A stretch of DNA of 61,212 nucleotides from RUG11690 sp045616665 (GTDB taxonomy: Bacteria > Bacteroidota > Bacteroidia > Bacteroidales > WCHB1-69), in contig JAZLHE010000055.1 of NCBI GenBank assembly GCA_045616665.1, forward strand, positions 1 to 61,212. Direction: 5' to 3'. The notes under the pieces were generated by a model. It saw only the letters and a program-made list of their open reading frames with translations, made no database searches and had not been told where the DNA came from. Below are positions 8,706-17,338 of the stretch, piece after piece; position 1 is the first letter of the stretch, and every line of letters starts with the position of its first letter. Position numbers and translations under genes: made by a program.

Positions 8706-9407
8706 ATGGCAAATAATGAACAATTAGGTGCAAAAAAGACCGAAAACACACAAGAAACTGAAAATTTTGGTACTCGGTTAATTAACTTCTTTGCAAAATA
8801 TCAAAATGTAATTTATGGCATCATCATTGCGATTTTAGTAGTGATTGCAGCAGCCATTGCTTTGAATAAGTTCTATTTTACTCCAAGAAATCAAAAGGCT
8901 TCCGCAGCAATGATCGCCCCTATCAACCATTATCTGGCTGGCGATTCACTTTCATTGAACCAGGCATTGGAAGGCGATGACGAAAACGATGGTTTCCTGA
9001 CCATCATTTCTGATTATAAATTAACCAAGACTGCCAATACTGCTAAATATTATGCAGGTTTGTGCTATTTGAAACTCAATGACAAGGAAGAAGCTTTGAA
9101 TTATTTGTTGCAATTCAAGAAAAAAGAAAAAGTTCTTTGGTATGCTTGCCAAGCTTTGATCGGTGATTTGTATGACGAACAGGGCGATGAAAGCAAGGCT
9201 ATTTCTTATTATAAAAAATCAGTAGAAAATGATGATCCTTATTTCACTCCTATCAATCTGTTCAAATTAGGTCAGATGTATGAAAGAAGTGAAAACTGGA
9301 AAGAAGCCGACAAGGCCTATCAACGTATTGAAAGCGAATACTACGATCAATATATGAGTATGGGCGTGGCTAAATTTGCTGAAAACGTAAAAAGCAAACT
9401 TCAATAA
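8706..9407 (+). CDS. Membrane-anchored TPR protein upstream of ribH
   Basis: 233 residues with a short cytoplasmic N terminus, one transmembrane helix (about residues 38-58, VIYGIIIAILVVIAAAIAL) and a C-terminal TPR-like part (KYYAGLCYLKLNDKEEAL, ALIGDLYDEQGDESKAISYY, PINLFKLGQMYERSENWKEA). The topology resembles YfgM-like ancillary proteins, but that is fold-level similarity only. ribH starts 2 nt after its stop, so the two are co-transcribed. TATCTTTG at 8671-8678 lies 27 nt upstream of the start, with TTTG at 8645 (22-nt spacer) as a possible -33. Confidence 0.82.
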   Translation: MANNEQLGAKKTENTQETENFGTRLINFFAKYQNVIYGIIIAILVVIAAAIALNKFYFTPRNQKASAAMIAPINHYLAGDSLSLNQALEGDDENDGFLTIISDYKLTKTANTAKYYAGLCYLKLNDKEEALNYLLQFKKKEKVLWYACQALIGDLYDEQGDESKAISYYKKSVENDDPYFTPINLFKLGQMYERSENWKEADKAYQRIESEYYDQYMSMGVAKFAENVKSKLQ

Positions 9408-9409
9408 AG

Positions 9410-9910
9410 ATGGCCGATAAGAAGAAAAATCTCTCTGAAATTTCATTCACTCCACATAAGCAATTCTCACCCCAACAGGTGAGAATTGGCATTATAGTGA
9501 GCCAGTGGAATAACGAAGTTACGGATAAATTGAAAGACGGAGCCGTTGAAACCTTGGCGGCTAACGGTGTTCCCAAAGCCAATATTCGCATTTGTTCCGT
9601 GCCCGGAAGTTTTGAACTCCCGTCGGCGGCAGTGATGATGCTGGAGGCAGATGAAAAAATGGATGCGGTGATTTGCTTAGGCTGCATCATCCAGGGTGAA
9701 ACCCGCCATTTTGACTTTATCGCCCAAGCTGTGGCCGATGGCATCACGAAAGTGGCCATTGATTACGCTACTCCTGTTATCTTCGGGGTGTTAACTTGTA
9801 ATGATATGCAGCAAGCCATTGACCGTTCGGGTGGAAAACACGGCAACAAGGGTGTGGAAGCAGCAGTCAGTTGTCTCCAAATGATAGATTTTCAAAGATC
9901 GTTATGTTAA
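9410..9910 (+). CDS. ribH: 6,7-dimethyl-8-ribityllumazine synthase
   Basis: RibH condenses 5-amino-6-ribitylaminouracil with 3,4-dihydroxy-2-butanone 4-phosphate, the penultimate step of riboflavin synthesis. The 166-residue protein has all expected motifs: IGIIVSQWNNEVTDKL at the N-terminal strand, VPGSFELPSAA, the LGCIIQGETRHFD loop with the active-site His, and PVIFGVLTCNDMQQA. The family forms icosahedral or pentameric shells. The stop overlaps the fmt start (ATGTTAA), so the genes are translationally coupled. Confidence 0.96.
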   Translation: MADKKKNLSEISFTPHKQFSPQQVRIGIIVSQWNNEVTDKLKDGAVETLAANGVPKANIRICSVPGSFELPSAAVMMLEADEKMDAVICLGCIIQGETRHFDFIAQAVADGITKVAIDYATPVIFGVLTCNDMQQAIDRSGGKHGNKGVEAAVSCLQMIDFQRSLC

Positions 9911-10863
9911 GAGTTGTTTTTATGGGTACGCCAGAGTTCGCTTGCGCGGGTCTGGAAGCCATTATTGCCTCTGATTTTGCTGAGGTGGTTGGAGTTGTAA
10001 CTGTTCCCGATAAACCTGCGGGAAGAGGTCAGCAATTGCGCTTTTCGGAAGTGAAAAAGACGGCCCTGGCTCATCAATTGCCGGTTTTGCAACCCGAAAA
10101 ACTAAAAGACGAGGATTTTGTCCGTCAGTTGAAGCAATTGAATGCGGATGTGTTTGTCGTGGTAGCATTCCGTATCCTGCCGGAGGTGGTTTATTCCATT
10201 CCTCCCAAGGGTTCGTTTAATCTCCACGCGTCCCTATTGCCCAATTACCGTGGCGCCGCACCTATTCAGCGTGCGGTGATGAACGGGGAAACAATGACCG
10301 GCGTGACCACTTTCTTTTTGAATCCTCAAGTCGATTGTGGCGATATCATCGACCAGGTGGAAGTTCCCATCGGTCCCAATGAAACTACCGGCGAACTGTA
10401 TGACCATTTGATGAGGGTGGGGGCAGACTTGATTCTCAAAACCCTTAAGGCCATTGAAGCCGGCAACGTAAAGGGAAAGTGTCAGCAAGTGCCCGAGAAT
10501 GTGACGCTGAAACCTGCTCCTAAAATCTTACGGGAGGATATGCTGATAGACTGGAAACATCCGGCACAGACTGTCTTTAATCAAATTCGGGGACTGTCTC
10601 CATATCCAGGAGCATTTACGCGGATAAAGAATCTTGAAGGCAGAGAGTTTATCCTGAAATGTTATGAGGCAGAAGTGCGAAATGCCGTTCAAAATGGAAA
10701 AATCGGTCGTTTTGAAATTGACAAAGCGGGTAATTTTGTGGTAAATGCTGCGGATGGGCAGGTGATTCTGAAAACCATTCAGTTTGAAGGGAAAAAGAGA
10801 ATGCCTTCCGGCGAATTTGTGAGAGGATGGCATAGTGAGAATTTTGAAAACGTATTATATTAA
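9904..10863 (+). CDS. fmt: Methionyl-tRNA formyltransferase
   Basis: Fmt formylates initiator Met-tRNA using 10-formyl-THF. From ATG 9904 the protein is 319 residues and begins MLRVVFMGTPEFA; the alternative upstream start at 9871 lies inside ribH and is unlikely. Catalytic-core motifs are present: DKPAGRGQQL, FNLHASLLPNYRGAAPIQ (the Asn and His of the active site) and QVDCGDII (the Asp). The C-terminal OB-like domain follows GLSPYPGAFTRI. It overlaps ribH by 7 nt and is followed by trmH after 23 nt. Confidence 0.96.
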   Translation: MLRVVFMGTPEFACAGLEAIIASDFAEVVGVVTVPDKPAGRGQQLRFSEVKKTALAHQLPVLQPEKLKDEDFVRQLKQLNADVFVVVAFRILPEVVYSIPPKGSFNLHASLLPNYRGAAPIQRAVMNGETMTGVTTFFLNPQVDCGDIIDQVEVPIGPNETTGELYDHLMRVGADLILKTLKAIEAGNVKGKCQQVPENVTLKPAPKILREDMLIDWKHPAQTVFNQIRGLSPYPGAFTRIKNLEGREFILKCYEAEVRNAVQNGKIGRFEIDKAGNFVVNAADGQVILKTIQFEGKKRMPSGEFVRGWHSENFENVLY

Positions 10864-10886
10864 AATTGTAAATTCCTAATCCTGAA

Positions 10887-11606
10887 ATGGAACAGCATTC
10901 GAAATTATACCGTATTGAAAATCGAACTACACGACAACGGGTTTGTGAATATTTGCAGACCTTTTTGACGGAGGAACGCAATATGCGTATTTTGGAGGTG
11001 CTGGCCCAGCGCACGCGACATTTCACCGTGGTGATGGAAGACTTGTTCCAAACGCAGAATATCAGTGCGGTGATGCGTACCTGTGAATGCTACGGACTTC
11101 AAGATGTGTATGTTGTGGAAGGTCGTTATGACTTTCAGGTGCACAATGCCATTTCGATGGGTTCCACCAAGTGGTTGACTCTGCATAATTACAAGGCGCA
11201 GGAACACAATATGCGCCAGTGTGCCAATGAGTTAAAAGCCAAAGGGTACAAGGTGGTGGCTACGCTTCCTTCCGAGAAAAGCTGTTTTCTGGAAGATTTG
11301 GATGTGGAACAACCGATGGCTTTCCTATTTGGTACGGAATTGACAGGTCTAACCCAAGAAGCCATTGATTGTGCCGATATCCACGTGAAAATTCCGATGT
11401 ATGGTTTTACCGAAAGTTTCAATATTTCCAATTCCGTCGCCATCACGCTTTCCACTTTAGTCGAAAAATTGAAAAAATCTTCCGTAAATTGGTCTTTATC
11501 CGATGTCGAAAAGGAAGAATTGCTCTTGGAATGGCTGCAAAAATCCCTTAAAACCCCTGATTTAGTAGTCAAACAATTTTTAGACAAAAATAATTTGTCT
11601 GTTTAA
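10887..11606 (+). CDS. trmH: tRNA (guanosine-2'-O-)-methyltransferase, TrmH/SpoU family
   Basis: 239 residues with the three SPOUT-class motifs. Motif 1 is NISAVMRTCECYG with the conserved Arg, motif 2 is AFLFGTELTGLT, and motif 3 is ESFNISNSVAITLSTL. The family methylates the 2'-OH of G18 in the tRNA D-loop using SAM and has a trefoil-knot dimeric fold. The N-terminal helical part and C-terminal tail fit TrmH better than the rRNA enzyme RlmB, though the exact target cannot be proven from sequence. It is in line with ribH and fmt on the plus strand. Confidence 0.88.
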   Translation: MEQHSKLYRIENRTTRQRVCEYLQTFLTEERNMRILEVLAQRTRHFTVVMEDLFQTQNISAVMRTCECYGLQDVYVVEGRYDFQVHNAISMGSTKWLTLHNYKAQEHNMRQCANELKAKGYKVVATLPSEKSCFLEDLDVEQPMAFLFGTELTGLTQEAIDCADIHVKIPMYGFTESFNISNSVAITLSTLVEKLKKSSVNWSLSDVEKEELLLEWLQKSLKTPDLVVKQFLDKNNLSV

Positions 11607-11624
11607 AATATTTTTGTATTTTTG
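11594..11624 (+). promoter_or_regulatory. Bacteroidetes-type promoter for rpmH
   Basis: TTTG (11594-11597) is followed after 19 nt by TATTTTTG (11617-11624), a full match to the consensus. It overlaps the 3' end of trmH and is about 54 nt upstream of the L34 start codon. Confidence 0.8.
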
Positions 11625-11677
11625 CATCCCAAATTTTTGGAATAGATAATTTGAAATAATAATAAAAAAACATAGCG

Positions 11678-11839
11678 ATGAAAAGAACATTCCAACCATC
11701 CAACGTAAGACGTAAACACAAACATGGCTTTAGAGAAAGAATGGCCACCGCCAATGGTCGTAGAGTTTTAGCAGCTCGTCGTGCCAAAGGAAGAAAGAAA
11801 TTAACCGTTTCTGACGAAGAATTGGGAAGAAAGAAATAA
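11678..11839 (+). CDS. rpmH: 50S ribosomal protein L34
   Basis: A 53-codon gene read directly from the sequence: ATG 11678, stop TAA 11837. The product starts MKRTFQPSNVRRKHKHGF, has RMATANGRRVLAARRAKGR, and ends in the acidic-then-basic tail SDEELGRKK found in Bacteroidetes L34. It is a small basic protein of the large ribosomal subunit. It has its own promoter and its own terminator at 11864-11893, so it is transcribed as a single gene. It is not next to rnpA, which differs from the classical rpmH-rnpA order. Confidence 0.97.
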   Translation: MKRTFQPSNVRRKHKHGFRERMATANGRRVLAARRAKGRKKLTVSDEELGRKK

Positions 11840-11863
11840 TCATTCCTAAATAATAATTTGTGT

Positions 11864-11893
11864 AAAAAGAAGACCGTCGTGTCTTCTTTTTTT
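11864..11893 (+). terminator. Rho-independent terminator of rpmH
   Basis: Stem AAAAAGAAGAC/GTCTTCTTTTT around the loop CGTCGT, running directly into a T tract. It is placed 24 nt after the rpmH stop. TATTTTCG follows immediately and may serve as the -7 element for the next gene. Confidence 0.8.
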
Positions 11894-11919
11894 GTATTTT
11901 CGCAACCAATTTCAAAACA

Positions 11920-13266
11920 ATGAAGAAATTCGTATTGACACTGGTTTTTGTCGTGACTTGTGGCCTTTGTATGGCGCAGGGCGGTTATCTTGTTGACGGA
12001 ATTATTGCCGTTATCGGAAAGGAAGTTATCCTGAAATCGGACTTGGAGAAACTCTACGCCGAATATACCGCGCAATATACTTTGGATCAAGAGGAGCACG
12101 ATATCAAGTGCCAACTGCTTCAGCAATTGCTGTTTCAAAAACTGCTTATCCACCAGGCAGGTTTGGACAGTATTACGATTACCAACGATGAATTGGACAA
12201 TACGATCAATTACAGAATGGCTATGATGATTCAGCAGGTGGGTGGCAATGAAAAAATCATTGAGGATTATTATCATAAGACCATTGCGGAAATCAAGCGT
12301 GATATCAGGGAAGATATTTATAATCAGTTGCTGGTAGATCAGGTTCAGCAGGGCATTACGGCCAATGTGATCATTACACCTTCCGAGGTGAAGGATTTTG
12401 CCCAAAGAACGTCCAGTGACAGTATGCCTACCATTCAAACGACGTACGAAATTGGTCATATCGTCAAGATTCCACCTGTTAATGACGATGAAATTTCGGC
12501 TATTAAGGAGCGTTTGGAAAGTTACCGTGAGCGTGTGCTGAGGGGTGAGCGTTTTGCGATGCTGGCCCGCTTGTATTCCGACGATCCCGGTTCGGCTCCC
12601 AAGGGAGGAGATTTGGGTTTCTTTGACCGTGGTATGATGTATCCCGAATTTGAAGCGGCCGCTTTTGCCTTGCATACGGGTGAAATATCCCCTGTGATAA
12701 AAACCCAGGCAGGTTATCATATTATTCAGATGATAGAACGTCGCGGAGAAAGCATACATTGTGCTCATATTCTGATTCAGCCTAAGCCTTCCGCTGAAGA
12801 GCAGGTCAAGGCCATTGAATATTTGGACAGTGTGCGTCAGGTGATTTTGACCAATAAGATGGATTTCAGCGAGGCGGCCGAGGCCTTCTCGGATGCGCCG
12901 GATAAATTGGCCGGCGGCTGGGTGGTGAATCCTTATACCGGTTCGTATAAGTTTGAACAGGAAACGATGGATGCTTCCACCTTTGTCACCGTTGACAAAC
13001 TGATTCCCGGTGAATATTCAACTCCCGTGCCTTTTGTCAATTCTGACGGAATAATGACCTACCGTCTTATTTATCTTAAATCAAAGGTGGCAGCGCATCA
13101 ACCGAATGTTTTTGATGATTATGACTTTATCAAAAATGCGGCATTGGAAGAGAAAAAGTACAATACATTAGATAAGTGGATCGTTAATAAAGTAAAAGTA
13201 ACGAGTATTAAATTAAATGACGAATACAGAAATTGCCCATTCGTAGATGAGTGGCAAATTCCTTAA
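11920..13266 (+). CDS. surA: SurA-like periplasmic chaperone / peptidyl-prolyl isomerase
   Basis: 448 residues with a signal peptide ending at CMAQ. A SurA N-like helical domain follows (LVDGIIAVIGKEVILKSDLE), then two parvulin (PpiC/rotamase) domains. The first, about residues 180-290, is well conserved (YSDDPGSAPKGGDLGFFDRG, AFALHTGEISPVIKTQAGYHII). The second, about 290-400, is divergent (HILIQPKPSAEEQV, FSDAPDKLAGGWV). SurA proteins escort outer-membrane barrel precursors to BAM. The gene stands alone after rpmH and is followed 15 nt later by the MoxR gene. Confidence 0.9.
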   Translation: MKKFVLTLVFVVTCGLCMAQGGYLVDGIIAVIGKEVILKSDLEKLYAEYTAQYTLDQEEHDIKCQLLQQLLFQKLLIHQAGLDSITITNDELDNTINYRMAMMIQQVGGNEKIIEDYYHKTIAEIKRDIREDIYNQLLVDQVQQGITANVIITPSEVKDFAQRTSSDSMPTIQTTYEIGHIVKIPPVNDDEISAIKERLESYRERVLRGERFAMLARLYSDDPGSAPKGGDLGFFDRGMMYPEFEAAAFALHTGEISPVIKTQAGYHIIQMIERRGESIHCAHILIQPKPSAEEQVKAIEYLDSVRQVILTNKMDFSEAAEAFSDAPDKLAGGWVVNPYTGSYKFEQETMDASTFVTVDKLIPGEYSTPVPFVNSDGIMTYRLIYLKSKVAAHQPNVFDDYDFIKNAALEEKKYNTLDKWIVNKVKVTSIKLNDEYRNCPFVDEWQIP

Positions 13267-13281
13267 TAGAATCAGATTGCT

Positions 13282-14256
13282 ATGGATTTACAATTTAAGA
13301 ATGACGTGGAAGCCATTGACGCTTTCGTTGATAAATACAAAGAATTAAGACAAGAAATCGCCAAGGTTATCGTTGGACAAGACGAGGTGGTGAAGAATGT
13401 GCTGATGGCGATGTTTAGCCGTAGCCACGCCCTGCTGATCGGTGCTCCGGGTTTGGCAAAGACCTTGATGATTACGACCATAGCCAAAACCATCAATCTT
13501 TCCTATAGTCGTATTCAGTTTACACCAGACTTGATGCCTTCCGATATTATGGGTACCGAAATTTTGGACGAAAGCCGAAAGTTCAAATTTGTAAAGGGTC
13601 CAATTTTTTCCAATATCGTTTTGGCCGACGAAATTAACCGTACACCGCCTAAAACCCAATCTGCTCTGTTGGAAGCGATGCAGGAACGTTCGGTGAGTAT
13701 GAACGGCGTGACCTACGCTTTGCCCGAACCGTTTTTCGTGTTGGCTACGCAAAACCCGATTGAACAAGAAGGTACTTACCCGCTGCCGGAAGCTCAACAG
13801 GACCGTTTTATGTTCAACATCTACTTGGATTATCCCAATTTTGAAGAAGAAGTGAATGTGGTTAAGACGACGATTCATGGTAGTATGGTGGAACCGCGGC
13901 AGATTTTGAGCATTGACGAGATTGTTTTCTATCAGAAGTTATTACAGAAAATTCCAATTCCGGAAAATGTTTACGAATATGCGGTGAAGTTGGCGACGAT
14001 GACACGTCCAAACACGGCTATGGCTCATCCTTGGGCCAATGATTATCTGTCTTGGGGAGCGGGTCCTCGTGCTTCACAGTACCTGGTCATCGGTGCACGT
14101 ACCCACGCTGTCTTGAATGGAAAATATTCTCCTGATATTGAGGATATTAAAGCTGTCGCACACAATATTCTCCGACATAGAATCATTAAAAATTACAAGG
14201 CAGAAGCAGAGGGTATCACTATCAATGATATCATTGACAAACTGCTGAATCAATAA
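13282..14256 (+). CDS. MoxR-family AAA+ ATPase
   Basis: 324 residues with the MoxR signature. The start VDKYKELRQEIAKVIVGQDEVV is followed by Walker A GAPGLAKT (54-61), the FTPDLMPSDIMGTEIL block, Walker B VLADEINR (113-120), and FFVLATQNPIEQEGTYPLPE with sensor 1 and the MoxR-specific loop. A C-terminal lid domain follows. MoxR ATPases act as chaperones for vWA-domain or metal-containing partner proteins, but no vWA, DUF58 or Bat gene is in the window. It is followed by a histidine kinase only 8 nt away, suggesting co-transcription. Confidence 0.93.
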   Translation: MDLQFKNDVEAIDAFVDKYKELRQEIAKVIVGQDEVVKNVLMAMFSRSHALLIGAPGLAKTLMITTIAKTINLSYSRIQFTPDLMPSDIMGTEILDESRKFKFVKGPIFSNIVLADEINRTPPKTQSALLEAMQERSVSMNGVTYALPEPFFVLATQNPIEQEGTYPLPEAQQDRFMFNIYLDYPNFEEEVNVVKTTIHGSMVEPRQILSIDEIVFYQKLLQKIPIPENVYEYAVKLATMTRPNTAMAHPWANDYLSWGAGPRASQYLVIGARTHAVLNGKYSPDIEDIKAVAHNILRHRIIKNYKAEAEGITINDIIDKLLNQ

Positions 14257-14264
14257 TTTGTCCG

Positions 14265-15764
14265 ATGGAACTGTATGCCACGAAGAAAAAATGGAAATGG
14301 CTGTTGTTTTTTTGTGCGGCCATTATCTTTATGGCAATCATTTTTTATTCCAATAAGCTGATAAAGAATGTTGCTCAGGAAGAGCGGCGCAGGATGGCCT
14401 TGTGGGCAGATGCCATCTCCTATAGGGCTGAATTGGTAAACCATACCGAGCATTTTTTTGATCAGATTAGGATTGAAGAGGGAAAACGTGCACTTATTTT
14501 GGGGAAGGCCTGGCAAAAAGTCAATGAGGCTTCTTTGAATGAGGACGTAACTTTTTATGTGGATATAATGTCCTATAATTCAACTATTCCCTGCATTTTA
14601 ACCGATGAGAATGGGAATGTCAACATCACCGTGAATGTTGATTCGACAATCAATAATGTCAAGAATGTCGCGGATTTGCCGGATAAAAGTTCGTATGACA
14701 GCGTGGTGTTGCAGTATTATCAGAATGATTATAATGTGATGTACTACAAGGAATCGCAAATTTATACGAATCTGCGTGTGGTGATTGATAATCTGGTGGA
14801 GCAGTTTTTTCAGGAAGTGGTGATTAACTCGGCTTCGGTTCCGGTGATTGTTACCGATGCTTCGGAGCAAAAAGTGATTGCTTCGGGTGGTTTTACTGCC
14901 GATTTTTTGAATAATCCGATCTTGGTGGCAGAGGAAATTGCCAAAATGAAGGGCCAAAACGAGCCTATAAAGGTTGATCTTCCGGAACAGGGTACTTGTT
15001 ATGTGTTCTTTGAAGAATCCTCCGTATTGCGTCAATTGCGCTTTTTCCCATTTTTCCAGTTTTTCATCGTGTTTATTTTTGCTGGTGTGGCTTATCTTTT
15101 GTTCAGTTATGCCCGAAAATCGGAACAAAATCAGGTTTGGGTGGGAATGTCGAAAGAAACGGCCCATCAGTTGGGAACTCCCATTTCTTCTTTGATGGCT
15201 TGGAATGAATTGCTGAAAGAGCAAAAGGTGGATCAAGGCATTATTGCGGAAATCGACAAGGATGTGCATCGTTTGGAGACCATTGCCCAGCGTTTTTCCA
15301 AGATTGGTTCCGTGCCCGAATTAAAGGAAGAGGATTTGGTGTCGGTTATCGAAAATTTTGTGGCTTATCTGCAAACGAGAATCTCGTCACGGGTGGATAT
15401 TAAATTCAACAAGCCGGAAAAGCAGCCCATTTTGTTGCCGCTGAATCGTTATTTGTTTGAGTGGGTGATTGAGAATCTCTGCAAAAACGCCGTTGATGCG
15501 ATGGATGGCAAAGGCATTATCGTCATTGACATTAGTGAAGACGTTCATCATATTTTTATTGATATTGCCGATACGGGAAAAGGAATTCCGTCACGAAAGT
15601 TCAAGACGATTTTCAAACCCGGTTTTACTTCCAAGAGTCGTGGCTGGGGTTTGGGCCTGACTTTGGCTAAACGCATTATTGAAGAATATCACAAAGGCAA
15701 GTTGTTTGTCAAGTCGTCCATCATTGATCGGGGAACGACGATGAGAATTGCATTGAAGAAATAA
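14265..15764 (+). CDS. Membrane sensor histidine kinase
   Basis: 499 residues. There are two membrane helices (about 12-30 and 260-283) around an extracytoplasmic sensor region of about 230 residues with no recognised domain. The dimerisation/phosphoacceptor helix is SKETAHQLGTPISSLMAWN with phosphoacceptor H301. The HATPase_c domain has the N box NLCKNAVDAMDG, DTGKGIP (G1) and GWGLGLTLAKRII (G2). The H box HQLGTPISS is the variant common in Bacteroidetes. No response regulator is adjacent, so its partner must be elsewhere. The upstream gene is moxR. Confidence 0.92.
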   Translation: MELYATKKKWKWLLFFCAAIIFMAIIFYSNKLIKNVAQEERRRMALWADAISYRAELVNHTEHFFDQIRIEEGKRALILGKAWQKVNEASLNEDVTFYVDIMSYNSTIPCILTDENGNVNITVNVDSTINNVKNVADLPDKSSYDSVVLQYYQNDYNVMYYKESQIYTNLRVVIDNLVEQFFQEVVINSASVPVIVTDASEQKVIASGGFTADFLNNPILVAEEIAKMKGQNEPIKVDLPEQGTCYVFFEESSVLRQLRFFPFFQFFIVFIFAGVAYLLFSYARKSEQNQVWVGMSKETAHQLGTPISSLMAWNELLKEQKVDQGIIAEIDKDVHRLETIAQRFSKIGSVPELKEEDLVSVIENFVAYLQTRISSRVDIKFNKPEKQPILLPLNRYLFEWVIENLCKNAVDAMDGKGIIVIDISEDVHHIFIDIADTGKGIPSRKFKTIFKPGFTSKSRGWGLGLTLAKRIIEEYHKGKLFVKSSIIDRGTTMRIALKK

Positions 15765-15944
15765 TGGGGCGGACGACAGGTTGCACATTTGCTAATCATA
15801 TAGAATAATACCATTACGGATCGGAATAGAGTACGACCAATAATAATCAAGGCAATGGACAAGGCAATAATACTGGAAACAAAAATTAAATTTTTTTCAT
15901 TATAGAGCACCGATATGGTGTACGATAATGATTGTTGAAGACAA

Positions 15945-16775
15945 ATGCGGTGTAAGTTAAAAGTCATTTCGATATTGGTTTTGATAATTTTGTCAATTTT
16001 GATAGTGAGTATAGTGTTGAACCATCATTATCTTTCTTCAAAATTTGATTCATACGGAATTCTTTCTTTTCATTATGAAAATGGAATTATTAAAACAGAT
16101 TATTCGCAGATGACATTTGACGCCGGAGCAACAATGACGATGTTGAACCACAATAATCAGGATGGAATTTGCGTAGGAATTTTTGCGTTAATTGATGCCA
16201 ATAAGTTGTGGAAGGGGACAAAGGTTTATTTGAAAAAGTCCTTACCAATTGGTGAAAATATTATTATTCAGAATGTGGTATATGCTGATTTGAATGAAAA
16301 TATTCTGGGAATGAATATTATTAAGCAGGCCAATTGGCATATTTCTTTTGTTGATAGTATTATTGAAGTATTTCCATTGGATAGCAGTATGTTGATACCT
16401 GAAGATGCTATTTGTTTTAAATATCAACGTGGCAGAAGACCTATGACATATTTGAATATTAACGGCAGAAAGGTGAAGAATGTACTTTTAGATACGGGTT
16501 CAGATTCGGATTTGAAATTGTGTGAGAAGGATGCGTTTTGTGTTTTGGGCAACATTGTGTCTGCAAAGACCGATACGGTGGTAGTAATAACCCCGCAAAG
16601 CCAAAAATTATATGTACAAAATGTATATGAAGAAGTTAAAATTAATGGATCAATCTATGAAAATGTTAAAGTGACCCGTTTTAATAAGAATCTTGTTGGT
16701 TTGGGCTTTATGCGGCGTTTCGACCATTTGTTTTGGGACAGCAAGCACAAAAAGGTGTATCTGTGGAATGATTGA
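15945..16775 (+). CDS. Membrane-anchored bilobal aspartic-protease-like protein, copy 1
   Basis: 276 residues. One N-terminal membrane helix (about residues 7-25) implies a periplasmic body. Two DxG motifs are spaced like the two lobes of pepsin-type proteases: MTFDAGATMT with D59, and VLLDTGSDSD with D183. Each is followed by a hydrophobic strand pattern. The first has Ala where Thr or Ser is normal, so activity is uncertain. The phrase LGMNIIKQANWHISF is shared with the paralogue at 17687, and the last approximately 27 residues (LVGLGFMRRFDHLFWDSKH and so on) are identical. Just past the stop is a short stretch resembling the start of the exporter gene. It probably acts with the exporter locus in processing, sensing or immunity; that is inference. 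Confidence 0.7.
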   Translation: MRCKLKVISILVLIILSILIVSIVLNHHYLSSKFDSYGILSFHYENGIIKTDYSQMTFDAGATMTMLNHNNQDGICVGIFALIDANKLWKGTKVYLKKSLPIGENIIIQNVVYADLNENILGMNIIKQANWHISFVDSIIEVFPLDSSMLIPEDAICFKYQRGRRPMTYLNINGRKVKNVLLDTGSDSDLKLCEKDAFCVLGNIVSAKTDTVVVITPQSQKLYVQNVYEEVKINGSIYENVKVTRFNKNLVGLGFMRRFDHLFWDSKHKKVYLWND

Positions 16776-16787
16776 TGATGAAGAAAA
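16689..16787 (+). repeat. 99-bp direct repeat, copy 1 (3' end of first pepsin-like gene)
   Basis: This segment aligns without gaps to 18443-18541 with 5 differences in 99 positions, four of them silent codon changes and one outside the coding region. It runs past the stop into ATGAAGAAAA, which in the second copy is the start of the exporter gene. It marks a duplication or gene-conversion tract. Confidence 0.9.
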
Positions 16788-16825
16788 TAAGTTCAACTAA
16801 GAATGAAATGAAAATTTTCGCCATA

Positions 16826-16855
16826 TTGTAAATTCATAAAAATAGTGTATCTTTG
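16826..16855 (+). promoter_or_regulatory. Bacteroidetes-type promoter in front of the leader peptide
   Basis: TTG (16826-16828) and TATCTTTG (16848-16855) are separated by exactly 19 nt, a full consensus match. Transcription should begin a few bases after 16860, about 10-20 nt before ATG 16874. No other such match was found between here and the exporter genes, so it is the best candidate promoter for the whole peptide-export operon. Confidence 0.75.
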
Positions 16856-16873
16856 CAAAAAATAAGTCAGAGT

Positions 16874-17136
16874 ATGACGATGATGTTGAAATTATGTAAT
16901 TTATTGCAAATCAATGAATTAAACGGGGGGGGTACTTATGTAGTCCTAACCCTGTAAGTTGTTTGACTAATTGTACAAAGGGTTATTTATACTCTGGACA
17001 TCGTTTTGTTTGCGTTTTTTTTGATACCTGTTTTTTTGAGTGCGGATTTATTTTTAGTGAAAATCTTAAAGTTTTTCAATATGTAGGAGAAAAAGAAGGA
17101 TTGTCACCGCCATGGGAGTTGAGTCCCATGTCATGA
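16874..17136 (+). CDS. Candidate GG-leader Cys-rich peptide precursor, interrupted at a G8 tract
   Basis: In the ATG 16874 frame the product is only 27 residues, stopping at 16955. It begins with a leader-like segment, LKLCNLLQINELNGGG, of the double-glycine type cleaved by C39 exporters. The GGG is encoded by eight consecutive G (16925-16932). Shifting by -1 at this tract opens a 67-codon frame (16933-17136) that starts YLCSPNPVSCLTNCTKGYLY and has six cysteines within its first 37 residues. The full precursor would be about 87 residues. Either the gene is phase-variable or frameshifted by slippage at the G tract, or it is a decayed gene, or the tract length is a sequencing error. A strong promoter directly upstream argues for a real gene. 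Confidence 0.5.
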
Positions 17137-17338
17137 GGTGTGCCGATGGCATAAAAAGTGGAATAATATCCGCCGGGACGAGGAAAAACGAACCTACAAG
17201 CTCTTGACTTGGATTTGTGTGTAAAGGCATAGAAACAAAAATGTTTTTGGATTCTATTTTGCGGGAAGCACCTCACTTTTCGCGAAGCACGATGAGGACA
17301 AAATAATAATAAAGTGATAAATATAAAATACTGAAAAA
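17137..17338 (+). other. Spacer between the two leader peptide genes
   Basis: About 200 nt with no convincing gene. A 7-bp hairpin CATGGGA/TCCCATG (17111-17130) lies at the end of the preceding cryptic frame. No full promoter match was found; CTATTTTGC near 17256 is one base short of the -7 consensus. The opposite-strand open frame covering it has no recognisable features and overlaps the precursor start. Confidence 0.5.

Noticed and set aside
15689..15967. 92-codon minus-strand frame with a hydrophobic helix and CATC motif
   Set aside because: It overlaps the 3' end of the kinase gene and the start of the pepsin-like gene; it looks like a chance frame, although a small membrane peptide cannot be fully excluded.
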